From JAZNQL01 sp045531205 (GTDB lineage: Bacteria > Bacillota > Clostridia > UMGS1883 > UMGS1540), in NCBI GenBank assembly GCA_045531205.1, contig JAZSDN010000089.1, forward strand, positions 1 to 64,000: a DNA stretch of 64,000 nucleotides, read 5' to 3'. Of the stretch, positions 17,919 through 25,960 are shown in pieces. The notes beneath the pieces are model-generated. The model did not search any database and had not been told where the DNA came from. It saw only the letters and a program-made list of their open reading frames with translations. Made by a program: the position numbers and the translations under genes. The stretch's first letter is position 1. Every line of letters begins with the position of its first letter.

Positions 17919-18054
17919 TTCTACCAGGAGTAAAAATGCTTGCTTGCAATGGCATTTTTACGACGCCGTCAATTAATGCAGTGCTCGTAAGAGCACAAAA
18001 GAGCGTAAGCTCTTAAGAATTTTATGGAATAAAATTCTGCATGCATTAATTATA
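17919..18054. repeat. Structured 136-bp repeat, copy 2
   Basis: Second copy, 162 bp from the first. It has the same hairpins: AAAAATGC/GCATTTTT (17932-17959), GTGCTC-GTAA-GAGCAC (17981-17996), AAGAGC-GTAA-GCTCTT (17999-18014) and AGAATTTTAT-GGA-ATAAAATTCT (18016-18038). An outer 9-bp stem AATTAATGC (17971-17979) with GCATTAATT (18043-18051) encloses three of them. Loop bases differ between copies while stems are kept, suggesting a folded RNA or a palindromic mobile repeat. The gap 17699-18130 contains nothing else recognisable. Confidence 0.8.
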
Positions 18055-18130
18055 ACACTCTGTTTTTCCAAAATCAAGAATTATATACAGATAAATGTGT
18101 TAAATTTTTTATTTTTTACTAAAAAAAGTG

Positions 18131-18159
18131 TTGACAAGCAGGAAAATATGTGCTATTAT
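18131..18159 (+). promoter_or_regulatory. Promoter of the tRNA-Lys/tRNA-Pro unit
   Basis: Consensus TTGACA (18131-18136), 17-bp spacer, TATTAT (18154-18159), 26 bp before the first tRNA. Confidence 0.9.
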
Positions 18160-18185
18160 ATTCAGGCAGTCAAAAATCTGCAAAT

Positions 18186-18261
18186 GCGCCATTAGCTCAG
18201 TTGGTAGAGCACCTGACTCTTAATCAGGGTGTCCTGGGTTCGAGTCCCCGATGGCGCACCA
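18186..18261 (+). tRNA. tRNA-Lys (anticodon CTT)
   Basis: A 76-nt cloverleaf with acceptor GCGCCAT/ATGGCGC, anticodon loop CTCTTAA giving CTT, T arm with GTTCGAGTC and encoded CCA. It reads AAG codons. Confidence 0.96.
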
Positions 18262-18265
18262 ATTT

Positions 18266-18342
18266 CTGGGTGTAGCGCAGTTTGGTAGCGTGCTTGAATG
18301 GGGTTCAAGAGGCCGGGAGTTCAAGTCTCCCCACTCAGACCA
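18266..18342 (+). tRNA. tRNA-Pro (anticodon GGG)
   Basis: A 77-nt cloverleaf with acceptor CTGGGTG/CACTCAG (one G-T pair), anticodon stem CTTGA/TCAAG, loop ATGGGGT giving GGG, T arm GGGAG/CTCCC and encoded CCA. It is 4 nt after tRNA-Lys and co-transcribed with it. Confidence 0.95.
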
Positions 18343-18343
18343 A

Positions 18344-18382
18344 AAAGAAACATTGTACCAAAGGTATGATGTTTCTTTTTTT
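18344..18382 (+). terminator. Terminator of the tRNA unit
   Basis: Stem AAAGAAACAT (18344-18353) with ATGTTTCTTT (18369-18378), extended inward by GTACC/GGTAT, followed by a T run. Confidence 0.85.
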
Positions 18383-18422
18383 ATTTGAAAGAGACTTGAA
18401 CTCAAGGTGAGCACGAAGCGTT

Positions 18423-18456
18423 AACAAAAACGCCCCTAAAAAGAGGCGTTTTTGTT
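18423..18456 (-). terminator. Terminator after rnhA
   Basis: Stem AACAAAAACGCC (18423-18434) with GGCGTTTTTGTT (18445-18456), directly after the rnhA stop. The T run lies within the 3' arm. Confidence 0.75.
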
Positions 18457-18457
18457 T

Positions 18458-18934
18458 TTAATTATCCTGATACTTATTTTCGTATTCTATATCCTGGAGC
18501 AGGTTTTCTGATTTATAGGCTGAAACGGCGAGGGTGTCGCATCGTTCATTTTTTTCGTTGCCGTTATGTCCTTTTACCCAGATATATTCTATTTTATGCT
18601 TTTGTGCAGCATCAAGAAGGCGTTGCCATAAATCGGGGTTCAAAGCTTCTCCCCCTTTGCGACGCCAGTTATTCTTTTTCCAGGCATATACCCAACCTTG
18701 TGTTAAAGCATTTATTACATAGGAAGAATCGCTGTAGAGCTGAACCTCGCAGGGTTCTTTTAATGCTTCGAGTCCTACGATAACCGCCATAAGCTCCATA
18801 CGGTTGTTTGTGGTTTTTCTATATCCGCCGGAAAGCTCTTTTTCTTTTCCGTTATATTCAAGTATTACTCCATATCCGCCGGGGCCGGGATTTCCGCTAC
18901 AAGCTCCGTCGGTATAAACAGAAACCTTTTTCAT
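18458..18934 (-). CDS. rnhA: Ribonuclease HI
   Basis: A 158-residue cytoplasmic enzyme that cuts the RNA strand of RNA-DNA hybrids, for example primers and R-loops. The four acidic metal-binding residues are visible: Asp in YTDGACSGNPGPGG near 8, Glu in NNRMELMA near 47, Asp in YSDSSYVI near 69 and Asp in NERCD near 133. The basic protrusion KKNNWRRKGG near 85-94 is also present, as in bacterial type 1 enzymes. It lies downstream of the ispH-S1 gene with a hairpin in between. Start supported by AGGAG. Confidence 0.95.
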   Translation of the reverse strand: MKKVSVYTDGACSGNPGPGGYGVILEYNGKEKELSGGYRKTTNNRMELMAVIVGLEALKEPCEVQLYSDSSYVINALTQGWVYAWKKNNWRRKGGEALNPDLWQRLLDAAQKHKIEYIWVKGHNGNEKNERCDTLAVSAYKSENLLQDIEYENKYQDN

Positions 18935-18951
18935 AATATTCTCCTAAAGCA

Positions 18952-18978
18952 AGGACTTGTCCTGAAAAGACAAGTCCT
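18952..18978 (-). other. Intercistronic hairpin between ispH-S1 and rnhA
   Basis: A 10-bp perfect stem AGGACTTGTC/GACAAGTCCT with a 7-nt loop. On the minus strand no T run follows and the rnhA RBS comes 3-8 nt later. It is therefore more likely a partial terminator or mRNA-stabilising stem than a full stop. Confidence 0.55.
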
Positions 18979-18985
18979 GTTTTTA

Positions 18986-20947
18986 TTATTCTTCTGTTGT
19001 TTCTTCTGCGGGAGCTTCTTCTGCTTCTACAGGAGCTTCTGCAGGTGCTTCTTTTTCAGCTACGGGAAGTAATGCTCTTATGCTGAGTGAAATCTTTTTG
19101 GTTTCCCAATTGATTTCTGTAATCTTAGCTTCAACTTCCTGACCGATTTTAAGTTCGTCAGCAGGTTTTTCAATTCTCTTATTTGCTATCTGTGAGATAT
19201 GAACAAGACCGTCGATACCGGGCATAAGTTCAACAAATGCACCAAAAGGTACAAGTCTTATAACCTTAACTGTAACTACATCTTCAACGTTGAATCTCTT
19301 TTCAGCGATAAGCCAGGGGTTGTCCTCTGCTTTTCTGTAGCCGAGTGAGATTTTGCCTGTTTCTTTATTTGCTTCAAGCAATGTAACCTTTACAGCATCG
19401 CCTTCTTTTAATACTTCAGAAGGATGCTTGATATGGCTCCATGAAAGCTGTGAAATATGGATAAGTCCATCTACTCCACCGATATCAACAAATGCACCAA
19501 AATTTGTTAATGTTTTTACTACGCCGTCAAATTCTGTCTGACCTGCGTCAACCTTTGCCCAGAATTCTTCGCTTTTCTTAGCTTTTTCTGCTACTAAAAT
19601 TTCTTTAACTGAGCCTAAAACTCTCTTACGGCTGGGGTTGATATCACGAATCTTTATAGGAACCTGGTTGCCAATAAGTACGCTTAAGTCAGGCATATAT
19701 CTATCGTTTGCCTGTGAAGCAGGAATAAAGATTCTCACACCTTCACTTACTGCCATTACGCCGCCACGTACAACTTCAATAATTTTACCCTGTAAAATTT
19801 CGCCGGCTTCGTAAGCATCTTTTACTCTCTGCCAGCCCTTCATAGCTACAAGGCGTTTCATTGAAAGTCCAACTACGCCGTCAACATCACTTACTCTGTA
19901 AACATAAGCTTCAATTTCGTCGCCAACCTTAAGGACATTTTCAACCTTAACGTCGGGGTCTTCTGTTACTTCTGATACACTCAGAATACCGTCAGATTTG
20001 TAGCCTAAGTCAACATATATCTCAGTAGGTGTAATACCGATTACGGTACCTCTAACTACGTCCCCTGTATTTAAAGTAGTAAAAGACTTCTGAAGTTCCT
20101 CCTCAAAATTTAATTCTGTGTTTTTTGCGTTTTCTTCCATTGTGTTTAAAACCTCCTTAATTATCCAATCCGGTGCTGATGCTCCGGCTGTAATTCCTGT
20201 TGTGCCGTAAGGAAAAGTTAGATTTTTAAGCTCGTCCTTACTTTCGATATGATAAACTGTTTTGCAGTGTTGTTTACATATATCAACAAGCTTTGTTGTA
20301 TTTGAACTCTGTCTGCTTCCTATGACTATCATAGCGTCACTTTTTTTTGAAAGCTTTTCTGCTTCCGTCTGGCGTTCATTAGTCGCTTCACATATTGTAT
20401 CAAAAAACACTATACTTTTGCAAGTGTTTTTTATAATTTTTAATATTTTTTCCCAAAAAATTCTTTTTGAGGTAGTTTGTGCGACTAAACAGATGTTATT
20501 TTGCCCTTCTAAATTCAGTGCATCTTCCTCGCTGTTTATAATTATCGCACTGTCGTTACATCTGCCGTTAATACCTAAAACTTCAGGGTGTTTTGGATCT
20601 CCCACTATTGCAATCTGGTAACCCTTTTCATAATACTCTTTAACAATATTATGTATTTTTTTTACAAAAGGACAGGTTGCATCGCAAATTACGGCTCCCG
20701 ATTCTTTTATTTTATTTTCTTCTTTCTCAGAAATGCCGTGACTGCGTATTATTACTCTGTCACCTTCTTTGAAGTTGTCATTTTTTATAAATACTCCAAG
20801 TTTTTCAAGGCGGTTTGTTTCGGCTTCGTTATGAATTAAGGGACCGTAGGTATATACCTTGCCCTCTTTCGCCATTTTCTCTGCCATTTTTACTGCACGG
20901 TTTACCCCAAAACAGAAGCCTGCATGCTTTGCTAATACTATGTTCAT
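18986..20947 (-). CDS. ispH: Fused IspH (HMBPP reductase) and ribosomal protein S1-like protein
   Basis: A 653-residue fusion known from Clostridia. Residues 1-283 are 4-hydroxy-3-methylbut-2-enyl diphosphate reductase, the last step of the MEP isoprenoid pathway. It has three iron-sulfur cysteines, in KHAGFCFGVNRAV (Cys 12), DATCPFV (near 96) and DTICEATNERQ (near 190). Residues about 295-625 hold four S1 RNA-binding domains, two of them with the classic FGAFV strand, followed by an Ala/Glu-rich tail. The gene overlaps the cmk stop by 1 bp (TAATG), indicating translational coupling. Whether the S1 half works at the ribosome is not shown by sequence. Confidence 0.95.
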   Translation of the reverse strand: MNIVLAKHAGFCFGVNRAVKMAEKMAKEGKVYTYGPLIHNEAETNRLEKLGVFIKNDNFKEGDRVIIRSHGISEKEENKIKESGAVICDATCPFVKKIHNIVKEYYEKGYQIAIVGDPKHPEVLGINGRCNDSAIIINSEEDALNLEGQNNICLVAQTTSKRIFWEKILKIIKNTCKSIVFFDTICEATNERQTEAEKLSKKSDAMIVIGSRQSSNTTKLVDICKQHCKTVYHIESKDELKNLTFPYGTTGITAGASAPDWIIKEVLNTMEENAKNTELNFEEELQKSFTTLNTGDVVRGTVIGITPTEIYVDLGYKSDGILSVSEVTEDPDVKVENVLKVGDEIEAYVYRVSDVDGVVGLSMKRLVAMKGWQRVKDAYEAGEILQGKIIEVVRGGVMAVSEGVRIFIPASQANDRYMPDLSVLIGNQVPIKIRDINPSRKRVLGSVKEILVAEKAKKSEEFWAKVDAGQTEFDGVVKTLTNFGAFVDIGGVDGLIHISQLSWSHIKHPSEVLKEGDAVKVTLLEANKETGKISLGYRKAEDNPWLIAEKRFNVEDVVTVKVIRLVPFGAFVELMPGIDGLVHISQIANKRIEKPADELKIGQEVEAKITEINWETKKISLSIRALLPVAEKEAPAEAPVEAEEAPAEETTEE

Positions 20948-21612
20948 TATTTTGTCCTGTCTTTTATAATTTTTTTAATTATTTCAACAACTTCTTCTAT
21001 GCTGTACTGTGTACTGTCAAGCATAACACTGTCTTCTGCAGGTTTTAAGGGTGCAAATGCACGGCTGCTATCGTTTTTATCGCGGTATATCATATCGTTC
21101 TTTACTTCTTCATAATTACTGTCTATGCCCTTTTCCTGCAGTTCAAGACATCTGCGTTTTGCTCTCTCTTCAACTGTTGCTGTAAGGAAGATTTTTACTT
21201 CTGCATCAGGTAAAACATAAGTACCTATATCTCTGCCGTCCATTATTACATCTGTTTTTTCGGCATTCTGACGCTGAATATCCACAAGCTTTAATCTTAC
21301 TTCGGGAATAACAGCTATTTCGGATGCTCCTACAGATACTTCGGGTGTGCGTATTTTAGAAGAAACATCTTCTCCGTTTAAAAAGATATGCTGTTCGTGG
21401 TCAATATGAGAAATTTCTATATTGATTTTATCTAAATTTGCTATTACCTTTTCTTTCTCGTTTTTTATATCCACGCCCTCGCGTATGAAATAAAGAGCTG
21501 CACAACGATACATTGCACCCGTATCTATATATACAAGTCCAAGTTCTTTTGCAACCAGCTTTGCCATTGTGCTTTTGCCTGCTCCTGCAGGTCCGTCTAT
21601 TGCTATTTTCAT
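20947..21612 (-). CDS. cmk: Cytidylate kinase
   Basis: A 221-residue P-loop kinase that phosphorylates CMP and dCMP with ATP. The N-terminal loop IDGPAGAGKSTMAKL lies at 4-18, the substrate-binding segment YIDTGAMYR near 31, the DGRDIGTYVLPDA motif near 128 and the lid RAKRR near 154. I place the start at the ATG at 21612, 7 bp after AGGAGG. An upstream in-frame extension to 21741 would run through the inverted-repeat element and is not part of the protein. The order cmk then ispH-S1 is usual in Clostridia. Confidence 0.94.
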   Translation of the reverse strand: MKIAIDGPAGAGKSTMAKLVAKELGLVYIDTGAMYRCAALYFIREGVDIKNEKEKVIANLDKINIEISHIDHEQHIFLNGEDVSSKIRTPEVSVGASEIAVIPEVRLKLVDIQRQNAEKTDVIMDGRDIGTYVLPDAEVKIFLTATVEERAKRRCLELQEKGIDSNYEEVKNDMIYRDKNDSSRAFAPLKPAEDSVMLDSTQYSIEEVVEIIKKIIKDRTK

Positions 21613-21623
21613 ATTTCTCCTCC

Positions 21624-21800
21624 TAACCGAAAGTGAATAATCCAAACTCTGATTTTTAGAGGTAGATTTTCGCTTTCGATGTGTTAAAATACTCGGTAAT
21701 CCGCCAGGATTACCTGCGTTTGTGCCTTGCAAGGATGACAAGCCAAAAGATACCGAAATCCCACCGTTTTAGGCAGGTTAGGATTACTCTCTTTCGGTTA
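21624..21800. mobile_element. MITE-like element with 20-bp terminal inverted repeats
   Basis: The ends TAACCGAAAG... (21624-21643) and ...CTTTCGGTTA (21781-21800) are inverted repeats matching at 18 of 20 positions. The outermost TA on both sides could be a TA target duplication, as made by IS630/mariner-type transposases (inference). An internal palindrome GGTAATCC-gcca-GGATTACC lies at 21695-21714. It encodes no transposase. It overlaps the last codons of the FAD oxidoreductase gene and ends just before the cmk RBS. Confidence 0.6.
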
Positions 21801-23007
21801 CCCTGCCGGCTACAAATCCGGTAGAAAATGCTATTTGAAGATTAAATCCGCCTGTATAGGCATCTACATCTATAATCTCGCCTGCAAAATAAAGTCCTGA
21901 AACTATTTTACTTTCCATTGTTTTTGGGTTTATTTCGCTAACCTTTATTCCGCCCGATGTTATTATTGCTTCGTTTATAGGACGGAAGGAAGATGCAGTT
22001 AAAGTTAAATTTTTTATAAGAGATGCAAAATTTTTGCGTTCGCTTTTTCCTATCTCCCCTGTTTTTTTGTGGGGATCTATCCCCGAAAGCTCTACCATTA
22101 CGTCAATGAGCTTTTTAGGAAACAAATCATCAAGCGAATTTACAAAATCTTTTTTGCTGTACTTTTCAAAATCACGGATTAAGCGTTTATCAAGCTCTTC
22201 AAGTGAAAGTGCGGGTTTTAAATCAATATGAATTGTGTGCCCTTCTGCATCCTTCATGTGCGAGCTTGCACTTAAAACAATTGGTCCTGATATTCCAAAA
22301 TGGGTAAAAAGCATTTCGCCAAAATCCGAATAAATTTCTTTTCCGTTTTGGTTTAGTACTTTTAATGTGACATTTTTAAGTGAGAGACCCTGCAAGGTTT
22401 GCACCCATTTTTCTTCACATTCTATAGGAACCAAAGAAGGTTTAAGTTCTGTTACTGTATGTCCAAGCTTTTCTGCCATTATATGCCCTTCTCCGGTAGA
22501 ACCTGTAACAGTATAGCTTACTCCACCTGTTGCTAAAATTACTGCTTCTGCAGACAAAATTTTGCCTGTATCAAGCAAAACACCCGTCACTTTTCCGTTT
22601 TCTGTATTTATTTCTTTTGCAGATGCTTTTACAAAGGTTACATTGTGTTTTTTTAAAAATGAAACAAAAGCATCGGCTACCTCGTTTGCACTGTCACTTT
22701 CAGGAAAAACTCTGTTTCCACGTTCAATTTTAGTTTTTACTCCCATTTTTTCAACAAATGAGATTAAATCATTGTTCGAAAAGGTGTTAAAGGCACTGTA
22801 TAAAAATCTGCCGTTTGTGGGCACATTTTTAATCAATTCGTCAGGCGGGCAGGAATTTGTGATATTACATCTGCCTTTGCCTGTAATACGAAGTTTTTTT
22901 CCAAATTTATTGTTTTTTTCTATGAGAAAAACATTGTTTTTGCATATTGCCGCCGAAGCTGCTGCCATCATACCCGCAGCACCGCCGCCTATAATTGCTA
23001 TATTCAC
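21784..23007 (-). CDS. NAD(P)/FAD-dependent oxidoreductase, HI0933/BaiN family
   Basis: A 407-residue flavoprotein. The N-terminal dinucleotide motif AIIGGGAAGMMAA lies at 4-16, GKGRCNITN near 43-51, LATGGVSYTVTGSTGEG near 157 and a C-terminal FAD-contacting GLYFAGEIIDVDAYTGGFNL near 370-389. The family is often annotated as aminoacetone-oxidase-like, with true roles mostly unknown. The start is a GTG overlapping the methyltransferase stop (GTGA), with AAAGGAG upstream. The last residues (VTERE and the TAA) are encoded by the inverted-repeat element, so the original C-terminus was probably altered slightly. Confidence 0.87.
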   Translation of the reverse strand: MNIAIIGGGAAGMMAAASAAICKNNVFLIEKNNKFGKKLRITGKGRCNITNSCPPDELIKNVPTNGRFLYSAFNTFSNNDLISFVEKMGVKTKIERGNRVFPESDSANEVADAFVSFLKKHNVTFVKASAKEINTENGKVTGVLLDTGKILSAEAVILATGGVSYTVTGSTGEGHIMAEKLGHTVTELKPSLVPIECEEKWVQTLQGLSLKNVTLKVLNQNGKEIYSDFGEMLFTHFGISGPIVLSASSHMKDAEGHTIHIDLKPALSLEELDKRLIRDFEKYSKKDFVNSLDDLFPKKLIDVMVELSGIDPHKKTGEIGKSERKNFASLIKNLTLTASSFRPINEAIITSGGIKVSEINPKTMESKIVSGLYFAGEIIDVDAYTGGFNLQIAFSTGFVAGRVTERE

Positions 23008-23726
23008 GATTTTCTCCTTTGCATAACAAAATATATACGTTCGTCATTTTCTTTCGGAGGGTTGAAATCCTCTCCAAAAATACCGAGAAGTACAAGTCCT
23101 GCTTTTTGTGCAGATAATATAATTTCTTCAGGGGTGTATATTCGCTGACATTGTTCTTCTTCTATACGATTATAACATTCCCCTTCTTTTACAAAAAATG
23201 TGAGGAGCATATTGCAAAAACTATCTTCAAGACAGTTTTCCCACACATAAAATATTTTGCCGTCATCATAGGTAAATGTATTGTTACCGAGTATATTTTT
23301 TAATTTGTATTCTGTACTTATATCAAAAACAAACAAGCCATCGTAATTTAAGTAATTGTTTACAAGACGCATTAAGCTGTCAAGATCAGAATCTTCTGTC
23401 AAATAGTTTACAAGGTCTAAATAGCTTACTATTGCGTCAACTGTTCCGTAAAGTTCAAAATCCGTTGCATCCATTTGAAGATAAAGACTTTTTGAGTCTT
23501 TTTCTTTTGCAACAGAGAGCATTTCTTCAGAAGCGTCTATACCTATCATATCATAGCCTTTTTCCTGCATGATTTTAGTAAGATTCCCGCTTCCGCATCC
23601 TAAATCAAGCATAAGTTCAGGCGTTTGTCCAAACTTATCAAAAATAGCCTGATAGTATTCCGCCGTTTTTATATAATTTACATCTTTCATTAAATCATCG
23701 TATAACGATGAGAATTTTCCGTACAT
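23004..23726 (-). CDS. Class I SAM-dependent methyltransferase
   Basis: A 240-residue protein with the S-adenosylmethionine motif I LMLDLGCGSGNLT near 39-51, motif II-like GIDASEEML near 62 and the post-II acidic segment LQMDATDFEL near 84. The N-terminal YGKFSSLYDDLM is usual for a small-molecule methyltransferase group in Firmicutes. The substrate cannot be inferred. It starts on TAATG shared with the upstream gene, has no clear RBS of its own and is probably translationally coupled. Confidence 0.87.
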   Translation of the reverse strand: MYGKFSSLYDDLMKDVNYIKTAEYYQAIFDKFGQTPELMLDLGCGSGNLTKIMQEKGYDMIGIDASEEMLSVAKEKDSKSLYLQMDATDFELYGTVDAIVSYLDLVNYLTEDSDLDSLMRLVNNYLNYDGLFVFDISTEYKLKNILGNNTFTYDDGKIFYVWENCLEDSFCNMLLTFFVKEGECYNRIEEEQCQRIYTPEEIILSAQKAGLVLLGIFGEDFNPPKENDERIYFVMQRRKS

Positions 23727-24013
23727 TATTTTTTTATTTTAGAAAGCACCCTGCGGTATCCTTCTGCCTCTCCGTTCAAATATTGGCGTACTCTGCAAAT
23801 TGTTGCAGAGCTTGCACCTGTTTCTTCCGCAATTTCTGTGTATACTGCTCCGTCGTCAAGTTTTATTGCAACATCAAGTCTTTGTGCCATTGAAGAAAGC
23901 TCTGCTCTGGTACAAAGGTCAAATAAAAATCTTTTATAGTCTTCAGCAGTTTCCAGGCTTGCGAATGCTTCGTAAAGCTGGGTAAGCTGTTTATCTCTGA
24001 GTTCGTCTTTCAT
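23726..24013 (-). CDS. YerC/YecD-family TrpR-like DNA-binding protein
   Basis: A 95-residue protein of the Trp-repressor-like superfamily. The helix-turn-helix reads YTEIAEETGASSATICRVRQ near 58-77, preceded by the conserved LCTRAELSSMAQRLDVA. The start is the ATG at 24013, because AAAGGAG lies between it and the upstream ATG at 24031. The target is unknown. Neighbouring genes are methyltransferases and core genes, not tryptophan genes. Confidence 0.88.
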   Translation of the reverse strand: MKDELRDKQLTQLYEAFASLETAEDYKRFLFDLCTRAELSSMAQRLDVAIKLDDGAVYTEIAEETGASSATICRVRQYLNGEAEGYRRVLSKIKK

Positions 24014-24027
24014 CTGACTTTCTCCTT

Positions 24028-24783
24028 TCAAAGATTAACACGTACATGTTCATACAGCATAACTGCACAGGCTATGGCTGCATTTAAAGATTCTGCCCCT
24101 CCGGGCATTGGGATTTTTATAAGTGTATCACACATATTACACACTTCGGGACTTATACCGTCCCCCTCGTTTCCTATTACAAACGCCCACTTGCCCGAAA
24201 GATTAGTATCATATAAATTAACACTTCTCTCCTGCAATGCTCCGCCTGCGATTTTATATCCCTTTTGTTTTACATTTTCAAGGTCGCAAGGATTTAAAAA
24301 GACCGTTTTAACTTGAAAAAGTGCACTCATTGAAGCTCGCACCACTTTTGTGTTATAAATGTTAACGCATCCTTTTAAAAGCACCACTCCAGCGGCACCA
24401 GTAGCATGTGCTATTCTTAATATTGTGCCCATATTTCCCGGATCTCTTACATTATCGCATATTACAAGAGGCCCCGCACCTTCTATATCTTCAAGGCTCC
24501 ATTTTGTTTGCTTTGCAACCGCAATTATACCTTGCGGGGTTTCTGTTTCAGCAACACGGCGGAAAAGTTTTTCAGGCAAAGTATATACTTTACAATCATC
24601 GGGAACAAACCCTGTATAGTTTTCGCTTACAAGGGCAAACGAAAGCTGTGCTCCGTTACCGACTGAATCGTGCACAAGTCTTTCCCCTTCAAGCAAAACT
24701 TCTCCATATTCTCGTCTTCCCGCAGGCTTTTTTAAAGAATTTACATGCTTTATTATATTGTTATCTAAACTTTTTATATACAT
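24028..24783 (-). CDS. TrmH/SpoU-family (SPOUT) RNA 2'-O-methyltransferase
   Basis: A 251-residue protein with an N-terminal RNA-binding substrate domain (EVLLEGERLVHDS near 27) and a C-terminal knotted SPOUT domain. SPOUT motifs seen are DNVRDPGNMGTILRIAHATG near 110-129, WAFVIGNEGDGISPEV near 199 and IPMPGGAESLNAAIA near 223. It methylates rRNA or tRNA ribose, and the target base is not known. The start ATG lacks a strong RBS and lies 15 bp after the rplT terminator hairpin. The stop is followed at once by the RBS of the TrpR-like gene. Confidence 0.9.
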   Translation of the reverse strand: MYIKSLDNNIIKHVNSLKKPAGRREYGEVLLEGERLVHDSVGNGAQLSFALVSENYTGFVPDDCKVYTLPEKLFRRVAETETPQGIIAVAKQTKWSLEDIEGAGPLVICDNVRDPGNMGTILRIAHATGAAGVVLLKGCVNIYNTKVVRASMSALFQVKTVFLNPCDLENVKQKGYKIAGGALQERSVNLYDTNLSGKWAFVIGNEGDGISPEVCNMCDTLIKIPMPGGAESLNAAIACAVMLYEHVRVNL

Positions 24784-24788
24784 ACTTT

Positions 24789-24818
24789 AAAAAAATTAGG
24801 CAGCGCAAAAGCGCTGCC
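24789..24818 (-). terminator. Terminator of the infC-rpmI-rplT operon
   Basis: GGCAGCGC/GCGCTGCC (24799-24806 with 24811-24818), loop AAAA, followed on the minus strand by a T-rich run down to 24789. Confidence 0.88.
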
Positions 24819-24830
24819 TTTACTGTCTCT

Positions 24831-25184
24831 TTATCTGCTTGCTTTTGCCTTTTCTACTAACTGTGCGAAAGCTGCTGCGTCATTTATTGCGATTTCTGAA
24901 AGCATCTTTCTGTTAATTTCGATGCCTGCCTTTTTAAGTCCATCCATAAATGTTGAATAGTTCATACCATTCATCTTTGCTGCTGCGCTGATTCTGGTAA
25001 TCCACATTCTTCTGAAGTTACGCTTTTTCATCTTTCTTCCAGCATAAGCGTAAACAAGTGACTTCATAACCGCCTGGTTTGCCACTCTGTAGCACTTGGA
25101 CTTACTTCCAAAGTAGCCCTTAGCAAGCTTTAATATCTTTTTATGTCTCTTTCTTGTGGAAAGAGCTCCTTTTACTCGAGCCAT
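24831..25184 (-). CDS. rplT: 50S ribosomal protein L20
   Basis: A 117-residue basic protein that binds 23S rRNA early in large-subunit assembly and, in Firmicutes, represses its own operon through the leader. It has the usual opening ARVKGALSTRKRHKKILKLA and MWITRISAAAKMNGM near 61-75. It lies 19 bp after rpmI. AGGAGG precedes the start. Confidence 0.97.
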   Translation of the reverse strand: MARVKGALSTRKRHKKILKLAKGYFGSKSKCYRVANQAVMKSLVYAYAGRKMKKRNFRRMWITRISAAAKMNGMNYSTFMDGLKKAGIEINRKMLSEIAINDAAAFAQLVEKAKASR

Positions 25185-25202
25185 TTTTACATCCTCCTAT
25201 TC

Positions 25203-25400
25203 TTATTTGTAAGGTAAAAGTCTCTTTACTGTTACTGCGTTCGGAATCGAAGCATATGAAATCTTACGAAGTCTTCTCTTTCTCTTCGTTGATTTTTTAG
25301 TAAGTATATGGCTCTTGAAAGCCTTTCCTCTTTTTACTTTACCATTCTTTGTAAGACTAAAGCGTTTTGCCGCTCCTCTGTGCGTCTTTAATTTTGGCAT
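25203..25400 (-). CDS. rpmI: 50S ribosomal protein L35
   Basis: A 65-residue basic protein of the large subunit (PKLKTHRGAAKRFSLTKNGK). The ATG at 25400 is chosen because AGGAGG lies 8 bp upstream and the family starts with MPK. Three extra upstream codons are not used. Confidence 0.97.
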   Translation of the reverse strand: MPKLKTHRGAAKRFSLTKNGKVKRGKAFKSHILTKKSTKRKRRLRKISYASIPNAVTVKRLLPYK

Positions 25401-25453
25401 ATGAGTCATCCTCCTGTAAATTTTATTTAAAACCTATTGGGCTTTAATCTGAA

Positions 25454-25960
25454 TTATTTGGGAAGTATAAACATTGTCATACTTCTTCCTTCAAGTTTTG
25501 CGGCTTTGTCAACCTTGCCATATTCGGATATTGCTTCCGAAAATCTGTTTAAGGTCTGTTCGCCAAATTCGGTATGGTTCATTTCTCTTCCGCGGAAACG
25601 TACCGATACTTTAACTTTATCGCCGCTTTGTAAAAATTTGATAGCGTGATTCAGTTTAGTATTGAAGTCGTGCGAATCAATTGACGCAGAAAGACGTATT
25701 TCTTTTATATTTATGACCTTTTGGTTTTTACGAAGCTCTTTTTCTTTTTTAGCCTGCTCGAATCTGTACTTGCCGTAGTCCATTATTTTGCATACAGGTG
25801 GAACTGCCTGCGGAGCAATTTTTACAAGATCCAGATTTTTATCGCGTGCTATCTGAAAAGCTTCTTTAGATGAAACTATTCCGAGCTGTGTTCCGTCACT
25901 GTCGATAAGTCTAACCTCTTTGTCACGTATTTTCTCATTGATTGAAACTTCTTTACTGAT
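25454..25960 (-). CDS. infC: Translation initiation factor IF-3, likely ATC start
   Basis: A 168-residue factor that binds the 30S subunit and checks start-codon and initiator tRNA pairing. N-domain INEKIRDKEVRLIDSDG, linker rich in Lys/Arg near 75-85, C-domain beginning IKEIRLSASIDSHDF. The reading frame is open to an ATG at 26014, but that ATG lies inside a terminator stem. A strong TGGAGGTG (25975-25968) instead sits 7 nt before ATC at 25960-25958. IF-3 genes in many bacteria start at AUU/AUC/AUA, which lets IF-3 repress itself. Homologues begin here, so I place the start at ATC. Confidence 0.93.
   Translation of the reverse strand: MSKEVSINEKIRDKEVRLIDSDGTQLGIVSSKEAFQIARDKNLDLVKIAPQAVPPVCKIMDYGKYRFEQAKKEKELRKNQKVINIKEIRLSASIDSHDFNTKLNHAIKFLQSGDKVKVSVRFRGREMNHTEFGEQTLNRFSEAISEYGKVDKAAKLEGRSMTMFILPK

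Noticed and set aside
17757..18054. CRISPR array
   Set aside because: There are only two long copies with internal hairpins and a 26-bp gap, and no cas genes. The unit is too long and too variable for CRISPR repeats.
18220..18414. Open frame on the minus strand across tRNA-Lys and tRNA-Pro
   Set aside because: It lies over two clear tRNA genes and their terminator and reads as the usual false translation of tRNA DNA.
18952..18978. Full terminator between ispH-S1 and rnhA
   Set aside because: There is no T run after the stem on the coding strand and the rnhA RBS follows at once. I recorded it only as a hairpin.
21612..21741. N-terminal extension of cytidylate kinase
   Set aside because: It would translate the inverted-repeat element. 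The family starts at MKIAIDGPAG with a strong RBS directly upstream.
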